From: Albimonas sp036154955 | GTDB taxonomy: Bacteria > Pseudomonadota > Alphaproteobacteria > Rhodobacterales > Rhodobacteraceae | Assembly (NCBI GenBank): GCA_036154955.1 | Contig: JAYZWL010000078.1 | Coordinates: 62,001-126,000, forward strand | Length of the DNA: 64,000 nucleotides | Direction: 5' to 3' | In this document: one piece after another, positions 8,757-15,492 of the stretch | How positions within the stretch are numbered: the stretch's first letter is position 1 | How the letters are laid out: every line of letters starts with the position of its first letter | Translations under genes and position numbers: made by a program | Notes under the pieces: generated by a model | Databases searched by the model: none | Told to the model about the DNA's origin: nothing | The model's input: the letters and a program-made list of their open reading frames with translations, nothing else

Positions 8757-8796
8757 CCCTCGCACGTCCTGGCGGCGCCCGCCGCCCGGACCCTGC

Positions 8797-8829
8797 GCGC
8801 CCTCGCCCTTCGGCGGGGGCGCTTTCGTT
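8797..8829 (+). terminator. Rho-independent terminator after the capsid gene
   Basis: GCGCCCTCGCC (8797-8807) pairs with GGCGGGGGCGC (8812-8822) around CTTC, 11 pairs with one G-U, followed by TTTCGTTT. It probably trims the abundant capsid transcript before the connector genes. Confidence 0.75.
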
Positions 8830-8831
8830 TC

Positions 8832-9431
8832 ATGCCGGGGGTTCCGCACATGCTCGCGCCCTATCTCGTCACGGCGCCCGCCGCCCGGATCGTCTCGCGC
8901 GACGAGGCGAAGCGGCAATGCCAGATCGAAGCGTCGGACGCCGACTTCGACGATCTCCTCGACCTCCTGATCCTCGCGGCCGAGACGCATCTCGACGGGC
9001 GGGACGGCGTCCTCGGGCGGGCGCTGGCGCCGCAGACCTGGGCGCAGCAGATGGCGAGCTTCCCGCGCAAGCTCCGCTTCGCCCTCGACCCGGTCCGCGA
9101 GGTCTCGGCGATCAAGTATTTCGACGGGGACGACGCGCCGCAGACGGCCGACGTCGCCGACCTCTATCACCTCCTCCGCGACGCGCGCGGGTCGTTCCTC
9201 GACCTGAAGGCGTCGGCCGAGCGGCCCGACGTCTCCGACCGGCCCGACGCTGTGACCTTCGAATATTCGGCCGGCTATGACGCGATCCCCGCACCGATCC
9301 GGCAAGCGGCCCTGTTCCTGGTCGGGCACTGGTTCGCCAATCGCGAGACGGTCACGGTCGGGACGACCTCCTCCGAAGTCGACATGACGACCCGCGCCCT
9401 CCTGCGGCCTTACCTGCGGTCCTGGGCGTGA
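8832..9431 (+). CDS. Head-tail connector protein (gp6 / phiE125 gp8-like)
   Basis: A 199-residue adaptor that binds under the portal ring. The N-terminal motif VSRDEAKRQCQIEASDADFDDLLDLLILAAETHLDG and the C-terminal helix PAPIRQAALFLVGHWFANRE are the standard helical bundle of the gp6-like connector family; the segment between is a variable beta insertion. ATG 8832 overlaps the tail of the terminator; ATG 8850 is an equally possible start. The gene equals g6 of the RcGTA cluster by position. It ends in an ATGA-like GTGA overlap with the next gene. Confidence 0.82.
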   Translation: MPGVPHMLAPYLVTAPAARIVSRDEAKRQCQIEASDADFDDLLDLLILAAETHLDGRDGVLGRALAPQTWAQQMASFPRKLRFALDPVREVSAIKYFDGDDAPQTADVADLYHLLRDARGSFLDLKASAERPDVSDRPDAVTFEYSAGYDAIPAPIRQAALFLVGHWFANRETVTVGTTSSEVDMTTRALLRPYLRSWA

Positions 9432-9774
9432 GGGCGGGCGAGCGCCGGACGAAGGCGATCTTCGAGCGTCGAGCGAAGGTCCCCGACGGCCGCGGCAACT
9501 TCGACGGCGAGACCTGGTCGACCCTGTGCGAGGCGCGCGGGTCCTTCCGTCCCGGATCGGCCCGCGACGCGGTCTCAGCCGACCGCCTCGACCCGCGCTT
9601 CGGCGCGCGCTTCGAGGTCCTGGCGACCGAGGCGACCCGCGGCGTCCGCGCCGCCGACCGGGTCCGCATCGGGGGCGAGACGTTCCAGATACGCGGGCCG
9701 GGCCTCGACCCGGACGGGCGGGGCCGGTCGCTGGTCTTCACGCTCGAAGGCGGGGCGGAGACCCGATCCCATGA
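9428..9774 (+). CDS. Head closure / stopper protein, 3' end out of frame
   Basis: GTG 9428 starts a protein with RTKAIFERRAKVPDGRGNFDG and VRIGGETFQIRGPGLDPDGRGRSLVFTLE, the SPP1 gp16-like head closure fold (about 110 residues), equal to g7 of RcGTA. In the given sequence this frame does not stop where the domain ends; it stays open to 10543 across the next two genes. A -1 move near 9745-9760 would reach TGA 9772-9774, which overlaps the next ATG as elsewhere in the operon. Either one base is missing, or there is a programmed shift, or the protein carries a long arginine-rich tail. The end given assumes the -1 reading. Confidence 0.65.
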
Positions 9775-10304
9775 CGCGGACGAAATACGTCTCCGGAATG
9801 CCGGAGGTCGAGCGGGTCTTCGCGACCCTCTCGGCCTCGCTGAAGGCGAAGCTCGCCGACGCGATCGAGGGCGGCGCGGTCGAGGTCGTCGAGGCGCAGA
9901 AGACGCTTGCGCCGGTCGGCAGGGGCAAGGGCGCGGGGGAGCTTCGGGACTCGCTGCAATACCTGATCGAAGTCGACGACGAGAAGTCGTCGGCCCTTCG
10001 CGGCGTGATGGGCGTCCGGGCCGGCGGGCGGGCCGCGAAGATGCAGAACTCGGTTTCGGCCTTCGTGTTCTCGTCGGTCTTCTACTCCCGCTTCGTCGAG
10101 TTCGGCACGCGCCCGGCGAAGACCGGCGTGCGCGTGACCGACGCCTCCGGGCGCAAGCGCAAGGCGGGCCGGACCCATCCCGGAACGACCGCCCGTCCCT
10201 TCTTCTTCACGGGCTACGCGGCGAAGAAGCGCCGCGTCGTCGGGCGCGTGAAGCGCGCGATCAGGGAAGCGGCGAAGGAAGCCGCGCAACAGGGGAGGCG
10301 CTGA
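9771..10304 (+). CDS. HK97 gp10-family neck/tail completion protein
   Basis: A 177-residue protein. It has AIEGGAVEVVEAQKTLAPVGRGKGAGELRDSL near the N-terminus, where the gp10 family carries its KxxAPVxxGxLRxSI pattern, then VFYSRFVEFGT in the middle and HPGTTARPFFFTGY near the end. These are the three hallmark segments of the family. Members help join head and tail. ATG 9771 lies in ATGA overlap with the expected stop of the closure protein. The next gene starts one base after its stop. Confidence 0.85.
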   Translation: MTRTKYVSGMPEVERVFATLSASLKAKLADAIEGGAVEVVEAQKTLAPVGRGKGAGELRDSLQYLIEVDDEKSSALRGVMGVRAGGRAAKMQNSVSAFVFSSVFYSRFVEFGTRPAKTGVRVTDASGRKRKAGRTHPGTTARPFFFTGYAAKKRRVVGRVKRAIREAAKEAAQQGRR

Positions 10305-10305
10305 C

Positions 10306-10743
10306 GTGGCATCCTTCGACGACGCGCTTCAGGTCGCCGTCTATTCGGCGCTCGCCGGCGACGCGACCCTCCGCGCCCTGGTCGGCGACTATGACGGCTC
10401 GGGCGCGCTCGCCTCCGCCGTCGCCTGTGTCTTCGACGCGGCGCCGGAGGACGCGGACATCCCCTTCGTCGAGATCGGCTCCTTCACCGCCTCGCCCTTC
10501 GAGGCGACCGAGGTCGAGGGGGAGGAGGTCTTCTTCGAGGTGAGGACCTGGTCGGCCGCGCCGGGCGCGGTCGAGACCCGCGCGATCATGAGGCGGATCG
10601 GCGACCTCCTCCACGACGCCGACCTCGCGGTCACGGGCGCCAAGCTCGCGAACCTCCGCCAGACCTTCCGGACCTCGGGCGCCGTCGGCGACGGGGTCGT
10701 CTCGCCGGGCGTCCAACGCTTCCGCGCCCTCGTCACCCTGTAG
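10306..10743 (+). CDS. DUF3168 tail terminator / tail completion protein
   Basis: A 145-residue DUF3168 protein, equal to g8 of RcGTA. It shows LQVAVYSALAGDATLRALVG at the N-terminus, PFVEIGSF in the middle and RRIGDLLHDADL before a final beta strand ending in RFRALVTL, the standard order in this family. It caps the tail tube and joins it to the neck. GTG 10306 is chosen because GGGGAGG lies 7 bases upstream and the previous stop is at 10302-10304. Confidence 0.82.
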   Translation: MASFDDALQVAVYSALAGDATLRALVGDYDGSGALASAVACVFDAAPEDADIPFVEIGSFTASPFEATEVEGEEVFFEVRTWSAAPGAVETRAIMRRIGDLLHDADLAVTGAKLANLRQTFRTSGAVGDGVVSPGVQRFRALVTL

Positions 10744-10759
10744 GAAAGGACCTTCGAAC

Positions 10760-11167
10760 ATGCCTGGTGCAGCCACGCCGCAGAGGGGCAAAGCCCTCCT
10801 GATCGAACGCTCCTCGGTCCCGGTCGCCGGCCTGCGGGCGCGGTCGATCCGTCTCAACTCCGAGACCGTCGACGTCACCAACTCCGACTCCGTCAACCAG
10901 TGGCGCCAGCTTCTCGCCGGGGGCGGCACGCGCTCGGCGGAAATCTCGGGGGACGGCGTCTTCACGGACGCCGACGCCGACGAGTCGGTCCGCGGCGACT
11001 TCTTCTCCGGGGCGCTGACGACCTACGTCGTCACGATTCCCGACTTCGGGACGCTGACGGGTCCGTCTCAGGTGACGTCGCTCGAATACGCCGGCCAGCA
11101 CGAGGGCGAAGCGACCTATTCCCTGTCGCTCGCCTCGGGCGGCGAGATCGTCTTCGCGGCCATCTGA
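10760..11167 (+). CDS. Major tail tube protein (TP901-1-like)
   Basis: A 135-residue protein with GKALLIERSSVPVAGLRARSIRLNSETVDVTN at the start and WRQLLAGGGTRSAEISGDGVF, the pattern of the phage major tail protein family of TP901-1 and RcGTA g9. Copies stack as hexamers to form the tail tube. AGGAAAGG lies 11-18 bases before ATG 10760. Its stop shares one base with the next start (TGATG), so the chaperone gene is translated from the same message. Confidence 0.87.
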   Translation: MPGAATPQRGKALLIERSSVPVAGLRARSIRLNSETVDVTNSDSVNQWRQLLAGGGTRSAEISGDGVFTDADADESVRGDFFSGALTTYVVTIPDFGTLTGPSQVTSLEYAGQHEGEATYSLSLASGGEIVFAAI

Positions 11168-11514
11168 TGAAGTCGGAGGTCCGCTTGACCCTGGCGGGTG
11201 AGGAGCGACTCCTCGCCTGTCCCCTCGGCGCGATCGAGGAGATCGCGCGCGTCGAGCCGAAGCTCCGGCAGGCGCTTGACGACCTGGCGAACGGGACCTG
11301 GTCCTTCCGCCTGGTCCGGGTCGTCCTCTCCGTCACGCTGCGCGCCGGCCATGAAGCGGAGGGGCGCTCGGGCGATCCCCTGACCGCCGATCAGGTCATC
11401 GAGGAGGACGGCCTCGCCGCCGCCGCCATCGCCGCGCGCCTCGCGCTCGGGACCGCCTTCTTCCGGGAGGGCGACGTCGAGCCGGGAAAACCGGACGCCG
11501 CGGCGAAAGAATAG
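11167..11514 (+). CDS. Tail assembly chaperone, upstream frame (lambda gpG analogue, RcGTA g10)
   Basis: A 115-residue GTA TAC-like protein. Visible features are CPLGAIEEIARVEPKLRQALDDLA near the N-terminus and a C-terminal helix IAARLALGTAFFREG before a short polar tail. In long-tailed phages this protein and a frameshifted longer version coat the tape measure during tail building. Near the 3' end the bases G GGA AAA lie in the zero frame (11484-11490), so a fraction of ribosomes should move to the -1 frame and continue to 11726. Start ATG 11167 overlaps the tail tube stop. Confidence 0.82.
   Translation: MKSEVRLTLAGEERLLACPLGAIEEIARVEPKLRQALDDLANGTWSFRLVRVVLSVTLRAGHEAEGRSGDPLTADQVIEEDGLAAAAIAARLALGTAFFREGDVEPGKPDAAAKE
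11484..11490 (+). promoter_or_regulatory. Slippery heptamer G GGA AAA for -1 frameshift
   Basis: Zero-frame codons are CCG GGA AAA CCG, so the site fits X XXY YYZ exactly. After slipping, both anticodons re-pair well (GGG, AAA). The -1 frame is then open for about 78 codons to TGA 11724-11726. Lambda uses the near-identical GGGAAAG for gpG-T. A hairpin of 11 pairs (11524-11534 with 11545-11555) lies 33 bases downstream, farther than a classical stimulator. Confidence 0.75.
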
Positions 11515-11555
11515 AGGAGTTCCGGCTCCGCCCGTTCCTCGAAGCGGGCGGGGCC

Positions 11556-11726
11556 ATGGGATGGACGCCGGCCGAGGTCCGGCGGACGTGCCTCTCCGAC
11601 TTCGCCGCGGCGCTCGACGGCTTCGCCCGCTCGAAGGGCGTCGAGGAGGGCGCGCCCGATCCCCTCACGCGCTCCGAACTCGACGACCTCCTCCGGCGCT
11701 ACAGGAAAGGGAAGTTCGCGACATGA
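11556..11726 (+). CDS. Tail assembly chaperone, downstream frame (gpT-like part)
   Basis: Short frame encoding 56 residues from ATG 11556, with WTPAEVRRTCLSDFAAALDGFA and DPLTRSELDDLLRRY, resembling the small tail assembly protein between g10 and g11 in GTA clusters (g10.1, DUF2376-like). The same frame has coding character upstream (IEEFRLRPFLEAGGA) back to the slippery site at 11484, and its ATG is covered by an 11-pair hairpin (11524-11555) with no good ribosome site. I infer it is mainly made as the C-terminal part of a frameshift fusion. The stop overlaps the tape-measure ATG. Confidence 0.72.
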   Translation: MGWTPAEVRRTCLSDFAAALDGFARSKGVEEGAPDPLTRSELDDLLRRYRKGKFAT

Positions 11727-13549
11727 CCGAGGAAGTCGAGGGCCTGGCGCTGCGCCTCGAAGCGAATATCCGGCGCTTCGACGAGCAACTGAAGAAGGCG
11801 CAGCGCCTGACGAAGGACACCGAGCGCAAGCTCGAAAAATCCGCGCAGACGGTCGACGTCGCATGGTCGAAGGTCGGCGCGTCGCTGGCGAAACGCCTCG
11901 CGCCGGTCGTCGTCGTCGAAAGCCTCCGCCGGATCGCGCGCCAGTCGCTCGACACGGCCGACTCCCTCGACAAGCTCGCGATCTCGGCCGACCTCCCGGT
12001 CGAGCGGTTGCAGACCCTTCGCTTCGCCGCGCAGCAGACCGGCGCGGGCGCCGACTTCATGACCGCCGGCTTCGAGCGGTTCGGGCGTCGCCTGGGCGAG
12101 TTCGTCTCGACTGGCGGCGGTCCGGCGGCGTCGGCGCTGAAGGACCTCGGCCTCGCCTCGAAGGTCGCCGCCGGCGAGTTCCCGACGACCGAGGCGGCGC
12201 TCGACGCCGTTCTCGAAAAGCTCGCGGCCCTCCCGACCGCGAACGCGCGGGCGGCGCAGGCGGCGAAGCTCTTCGGCGACGACGCCGGGCCGCGCATGTC
12301 GCGGCTTCTCGCTGTCGGTGCCGGAGGGATCAAGGACCTCGAAAACCGGGCGCGCGAGCTGAACCTCGTCCTCTCCGAGGAGTCGATCAAATCGGCGGTC
12401 GAGCTTGGCGACAAGTGGGCCGAGATCGTCGGCAAGATGGAGACGACCTTCACGTCCTTCGCCCTGAAGGTCATCAACGGACTCGACGCGATCTTCAACA
12501 TCACGGACGCCGAGCAACTGAAGGACGCGGTCGCGGACCTGCGCGACGTGCAGGACGCGATTGCCGAACTCCACATGCGGCCCGGCGCGCCGACGAGGGC
12601 GGAACAGGACCTTCTCGACCGCCTCGCCGTGAAGGAGGCGGAGCTTTCGGCCGAAGTCTCGCGCCTCGGGAACGCGCATGTCGAAAGGCTCGCCGCGGCG
12701 GCCGGCGTCGGCTCGCCCTCGACGCCCGCGTCGTCCGGGGGCGCGAAGACGACGAAGGAGCGGCGGAGCTTCCTCGACATTCTCGGGTCGTCGGCCGACG
12801 TGCAGACCGACCTTCTGAACGACGCCGACCTCCTCGGCGCCACGCCCGAGCGGATCGCAGAACGCCGCGAGGAGCTTCGGCTCCTGGCGGAGGTCTATGA
12901 CGAGTTCGGAACCTCCGCCGCCGAGATCAACAAGGCGATGAAGGCGGGGCTCCTGCCGGAAGACTACGTCTCGCAAATCCGCGCCGAGGCCGCGGCGGTC
13001 GGCGAGGCGGCCTCGGCCTATGAGGACAAGCGCAAGGCGATGGAAGCCGCCGAGGAGGCGACCGAGCGCCAGACCGAGGCGGTCCGCGACCTGGTGAACG
13101 GTCTCGGCGGTCTCCTGCAAAACGCCTCCTCGACGACGGACTTCCTGCAAGGGCTGGTGAAACTGTTCGCGACGCAGGCGATCCAAGGGCTCGCGACCGG
13201 CGGGGGCGTCTTCGGCGGGATCGCGAACAACCTCCTCGGCGTCGCCTCGGGCGGCTTGTTCGGCTCGGGCGGGGTCTTCGCGCCGAAGGCTCGCGGCGGT
13301 CCGATCCCCTCGGGCCGCGGCTATCTGGTCGGCGAGGAGGGGCCGGAGCTTATCGTCCCCCGCGCCGCGGGCCGGGTCCTGAACGCGGTCGACACGGCGC
13401 GCGCGCTCTCGGGCGGCGGCCCGGCTCCGGCCGCGGCGTCGATCAACGTCCATATCTCGACGCCTGACGTCGAGGGCTTCCGCCGGTCCCGCGCGCAGGT
13501 CGCGCGCGAGATCGCGGGGGCGGTCGGAAGGGCGAGGCAGTTCTCATGA
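11723..13549 (+). CDS. Tail tape measure protein
   Basis: A 608-residue protein, short for a siphovirus and close to GTA-length tails. The N-terminus is coiled coil (LRLEANIRRFDEQLKKAQRL), followed by an Ala/Gly-rich core with LAISADLPVERLQTLRFAAQQTGAGAD, typical of phage tail-length proteins. The C-terminal quarter has a hydrophobic Gly-rich stretch (GGVFGGIANNLLGVASGGLFGSGG), then GRGYLVGEEGPELIVPRAAGRVL, a motif common at the end of lambda-type tape measures. Length sets tail length; about 90 nm would be expected at 0.15 nm per residue (inference). Overlaps both neighbours by four bases. Confidence 0.9.
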   Translation: MTEEVEGLALRLEANIRRFDEQLKKAQRLTKDTERKLEKSAQTVDVAWSKVGASLAKRLAPVVVVESLRRIARQSLDTADSLDKLAISADLPVERLQTLRFAAQQTGAGADFMTAGFERFGRRLGEFVSTGGGPAASALKDLGLASKVAAGEFPTTEAALDAVLEKLAALPTANARAAQAAKLFGDDAGPRMSRLLAVGAGGIKDLENRARELNLVLSEESIKSAVELGDKWAEIVGKMETTFTSFALKVINGLDAIFNITDAEQLKDAVADLRDVQDAIAELHMRPGAPTRAEQDLLDRLAVKEAELSAEVSRLGNAHVERLAAAAGVGSPSTPASSGGAKTTKERRSFLDILGSSADVQTDLLNDADLLGATPERIAERREELRLLAEVYDEFGTSAAEINKAMKAGLLPEDYVSQIRAEAAAVGEAASAYEDKRKAMEAAEEATERQTEAVRDLVNGLGGLLQNASSTTDFLQGLVKLFATQAIQGLATGGGVFGGIANNLLGVASGGLFGSGGVFAPKARGGPIPSGRGYLVGEEGPELIVPRAAGRVLNAVDTARALSGGGPAPAAASINVHISTPDVEGFRRSRAQVAREIAGAVGRARQFS

Positions 13550-14163
13550 CCGACTTTCACGACGTCCGCTTCCCGCTCGACGTCTCCTTCGGCTCGCGCC
13601 TCTCGGTCTGGCGCGAGACCGAGATCGCGACCCTCGCCTCCGGGCGGGAGGAGCGGTCGACCCGCTGGGCCGACTCCCGCATTCGCCTTGATGCGGGGCT
13701 CGGCGTCCGGACGCTGGATCAACTCGCCGACGTCCTCGCCTTCTATGAGGCGAGGCTCGGCCCGCTCTACGGCTTCCGGGTCCGGAACTTCCTCGACTGC
13801 AAGTCCTGCGGTCCGACCGAGACGGTCTCGCCGGCCGATCAGGTCCTCGGGACGGGGACCGGGTTGAAGGTCGACTTCAACCTCCGCAAGAAATACGCGG
13901 ACGACGTCAACCCCTATACCCGCTTCATCAGGCATCCCGTCGCCGGGACGCTGCGGGTCGCGGTCGACGCGGTCGAGGTCTTCGACTGGACCTTCGCGGA
14001 CGGCGTAGTGACCTTCGACGATCCGCCCGCCGACGGCGCGACGATCACCTCGGGTTTCGAGTTCGATTTCCCGATGCGCTTCGAGTCGACGCTCGACGTC
14101 GACTTCGTCTCCTTCCGGGCCGGGCAGGCGCCGGCGATCCCGCTGATCGAAATCAAGGGCTGA
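13546..14163 (+). CDS. Distal tail protein, DUF2460 (RcGTA gp12-like)
   Basis: A 205-residue protein of the DUF2460 family. It has FHDVRFPLDVSFGSRLSVWRETEI at the N-terminus, GVRTLDQLADVLAFYEARLGPLYGFRVRNFLD in the middle and an ending RFESTLDVDFVSF, all standard for the family. In the RcGTA structure gp12 forms the hexameric ring at the tail end that holds the hub proteins. ATG 13546 overlaps the tape-measure stop. Confidence 0.92.
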   Translation: MTDFHDVRFPLDVSFGSRLSVWRETEIATLASGREERSTRWADSRIRLDAGLGVRTLDQLADVLAFYEARLGPLYGFRVRNFLDCKSCGPTETVSPADQVLGTGTGLKVDFNLRKKYADDVNPYTRFIRHPVAGTLRVAVDAVEVFDWTFADGVVTFDDPPADGATITSGFEFDFPMRFESTLDVDFVSFRAGQAPAIPLIEIKG

Positions 14164-14166
14164 TCC

Positions 14167-15066
14167 ATGCGCGACCTCCCCTCCGCGCTCGCCTCCCTGG
14201 TCGGGGGGCGGGCCTCGACGCTGTGCCGATGCTACCGCCTCGACCTGGCGGACGGGACGGCGCTCGGCTTCACCGACCACGACCGCGACCTCGCCTTCGG
14301 GGGCGTCGACTTCCTTGCGGCCTCGGCCTTCGACGGGACGGCGATCTCGAATGAACTCGGCCTGTCGGTCGGGGAGGTCGACGTCGACGGGGCGCTCGCA
14401 GCCCTCGGCGCGGTCTCGTCGCAGGTCATCGCCGAGGCCGATATCGTCGCCGGCCGGTATGACGGCGCCGCGGTCAGGATATGGCTCGTCGACTGGACCG
14501 AGGTCGCCTCCCGGATCGTCCTTCTCGAAGGGACCCTCGGCGAGGTCGAGCGCGGCGGTCCCGCCTTCCGCGCCTCCCTGGTCTCGAAGGCGCGCGAGTT
14601 TCAGCAGGCGAAGGGCCGGGTCTTCTCGGAGCGATGCGACGCCGAGGTCGGCGACGGGCGATGCGGGGTCGACCTCGGCGGCGGCTTCACCTCCTCGGGC
14701 GACGTGACCGAGATCGTCGCCGGCGGCTTCCGGACCGACGGGCTCGGCGGGCGCGCGGACGGCTTCTTCTCGGGCGGGGTCCTGACCTGGACCTCCGGCC
14801 CGCGGAGCGGCCGGCGCGTCCGCATCCGGGCGCACCGGAAGGAGCTTTCGGACGTGTGGCTCTATCCGCTCCTCGACTCCGTCCCGGCGGTCGAGGTCGG
14901 CGAGACCTTCACGATCACGGCCGGTTGCGACAAGACCTTCGACACCTGCCGCGCGAAGTTCGCCAATCGCCTGAACTTCCGCGGAATGGTCTCGCTTCCC
15001 GACGACCTGGTTCTCGCGTCCTACCCGGTCGAGGGCGGGTCGAACGACGGCGGCTCGCGGTCGTGA
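14167..15066 (+). CDS. Baseplate hub protein, DUF2163 (RcGTA gp13-like)
   Basis: A 299-residue hub protein with TLCRCYRLDLADGTALGFTDHDRDL at the N-terminus, the DUF2163 signature. The C-terminal domain keeps four Cys: Cys157 and Cys166 (RCDAEVGDGRC) and Cys254 and Cys261 (GCDKTFDTC), followed by FANRLNFRG. In RcGTA gp13 this region was reported to bind an iron-sulfur cluster, and the same four positions are intact here. ATG 14167 follows the gp12 stop by three bases; the stop overlaps the gp14 start. Confidence 0.92.
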   Translation: MRDLPSALASLVGGRASTLCRCYRLDLADGTALGFTDHDRDLAFGGVDFLAASAFDGTAISNELGLSVGEVDVDGALAALGAVSSQVIAEADIVAGRYDGAAVRIWLVDWTEVASRIVLLEGTLGEVERGGPAFRASLVSKAREFQQAKGRVFSERCDAEVGDGRCGVDLGGGFTSSGDVTEIVAGGFRTDGLGGRADGFFSGGVLTWTSGPRSGRRVRIRAHRKELSDVWLYPLLDSVPAVEVGETFTITAGCDKTFDTCRAKFANRLNFRGMVSLPDDLVLASYPVEGGSNDGGSRS

Positions 15067-15479
15067 CCGCCGACCTCGTCGCGCTGGCGCGCGGCTGGAT
15101 CGGGACGCCCTTCGTCGAGGGCGCCGCGGTCCGCGGGGTCGGGTGCGACTGCCTCGGCCTGATCCGCGGCGTCCTCGCCGAGGCGACGGGCCGGCCGCTG
15201 ATCGTCCCGCCGCCGGCCGGTCGGGATTGGGCGCTCGACCGCCGCCTCGACCCGCTTCTCTCGGGCTTCGCCCGCCATGCCGACCGGGTCGGCAAGGCGG
15301 ACGCGCGGCCCGGCGACGTCCTCGTCTTCCGCTATCACGCGAACGTCGCCGGCCATCATTGCGGAATGCTCTCCGCGCCCGGCCGCATGATCCACGCGGC
15401 CGAGCGATCCGGCGTCGCCGAGGTCGGTCTCGACGCCTGGTCCCGTCGCCTGGCGGCGGTCTTCCGACTCAAGCTCTAA
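15063..15479 (+). CDS. NlpC/P60 cell-wall peptidase of the tail tip (RcGTA gp14-like)
   Basis: A 138-residue cysteine peptidase. The catalytic Cys is in GCDCLGL (Cys30), the His in GHHCGML (98-99), and GDVLVFR precedes it, matching the NlpC/P60 core. GTA and phage tail-tip members cut peptidoglycan during DNA entry. GTG 15063 overlaps the gp13 stop. It is one short domain with no signal peptide, as expected for a virion protein. Confidence 0.92.
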   Translation: MTADLVALARGWIGTPFVEGAAVRGVGCDCLGLIRGVLAEATGRPLIVPPPAGRDWALDRRLDPLLSGFARHADRVGKADARPGDVLVFRYHANVAGHHCGMLSAPGRMIHAAERSGVAEVGLDAWSRRLAAVFRLKL

Positions 15480-15492
15480 GGAGGCGTCCCGA

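Noticed and set aside
9428..10543. A real 371-residue fusion covering closure, gp10 and part of DUF3168
   Set aside because: The gp10 and DUF3168 genes are clear in their own frames; the long tail has no fold-like pattern. A base error or frameshift is simpler.
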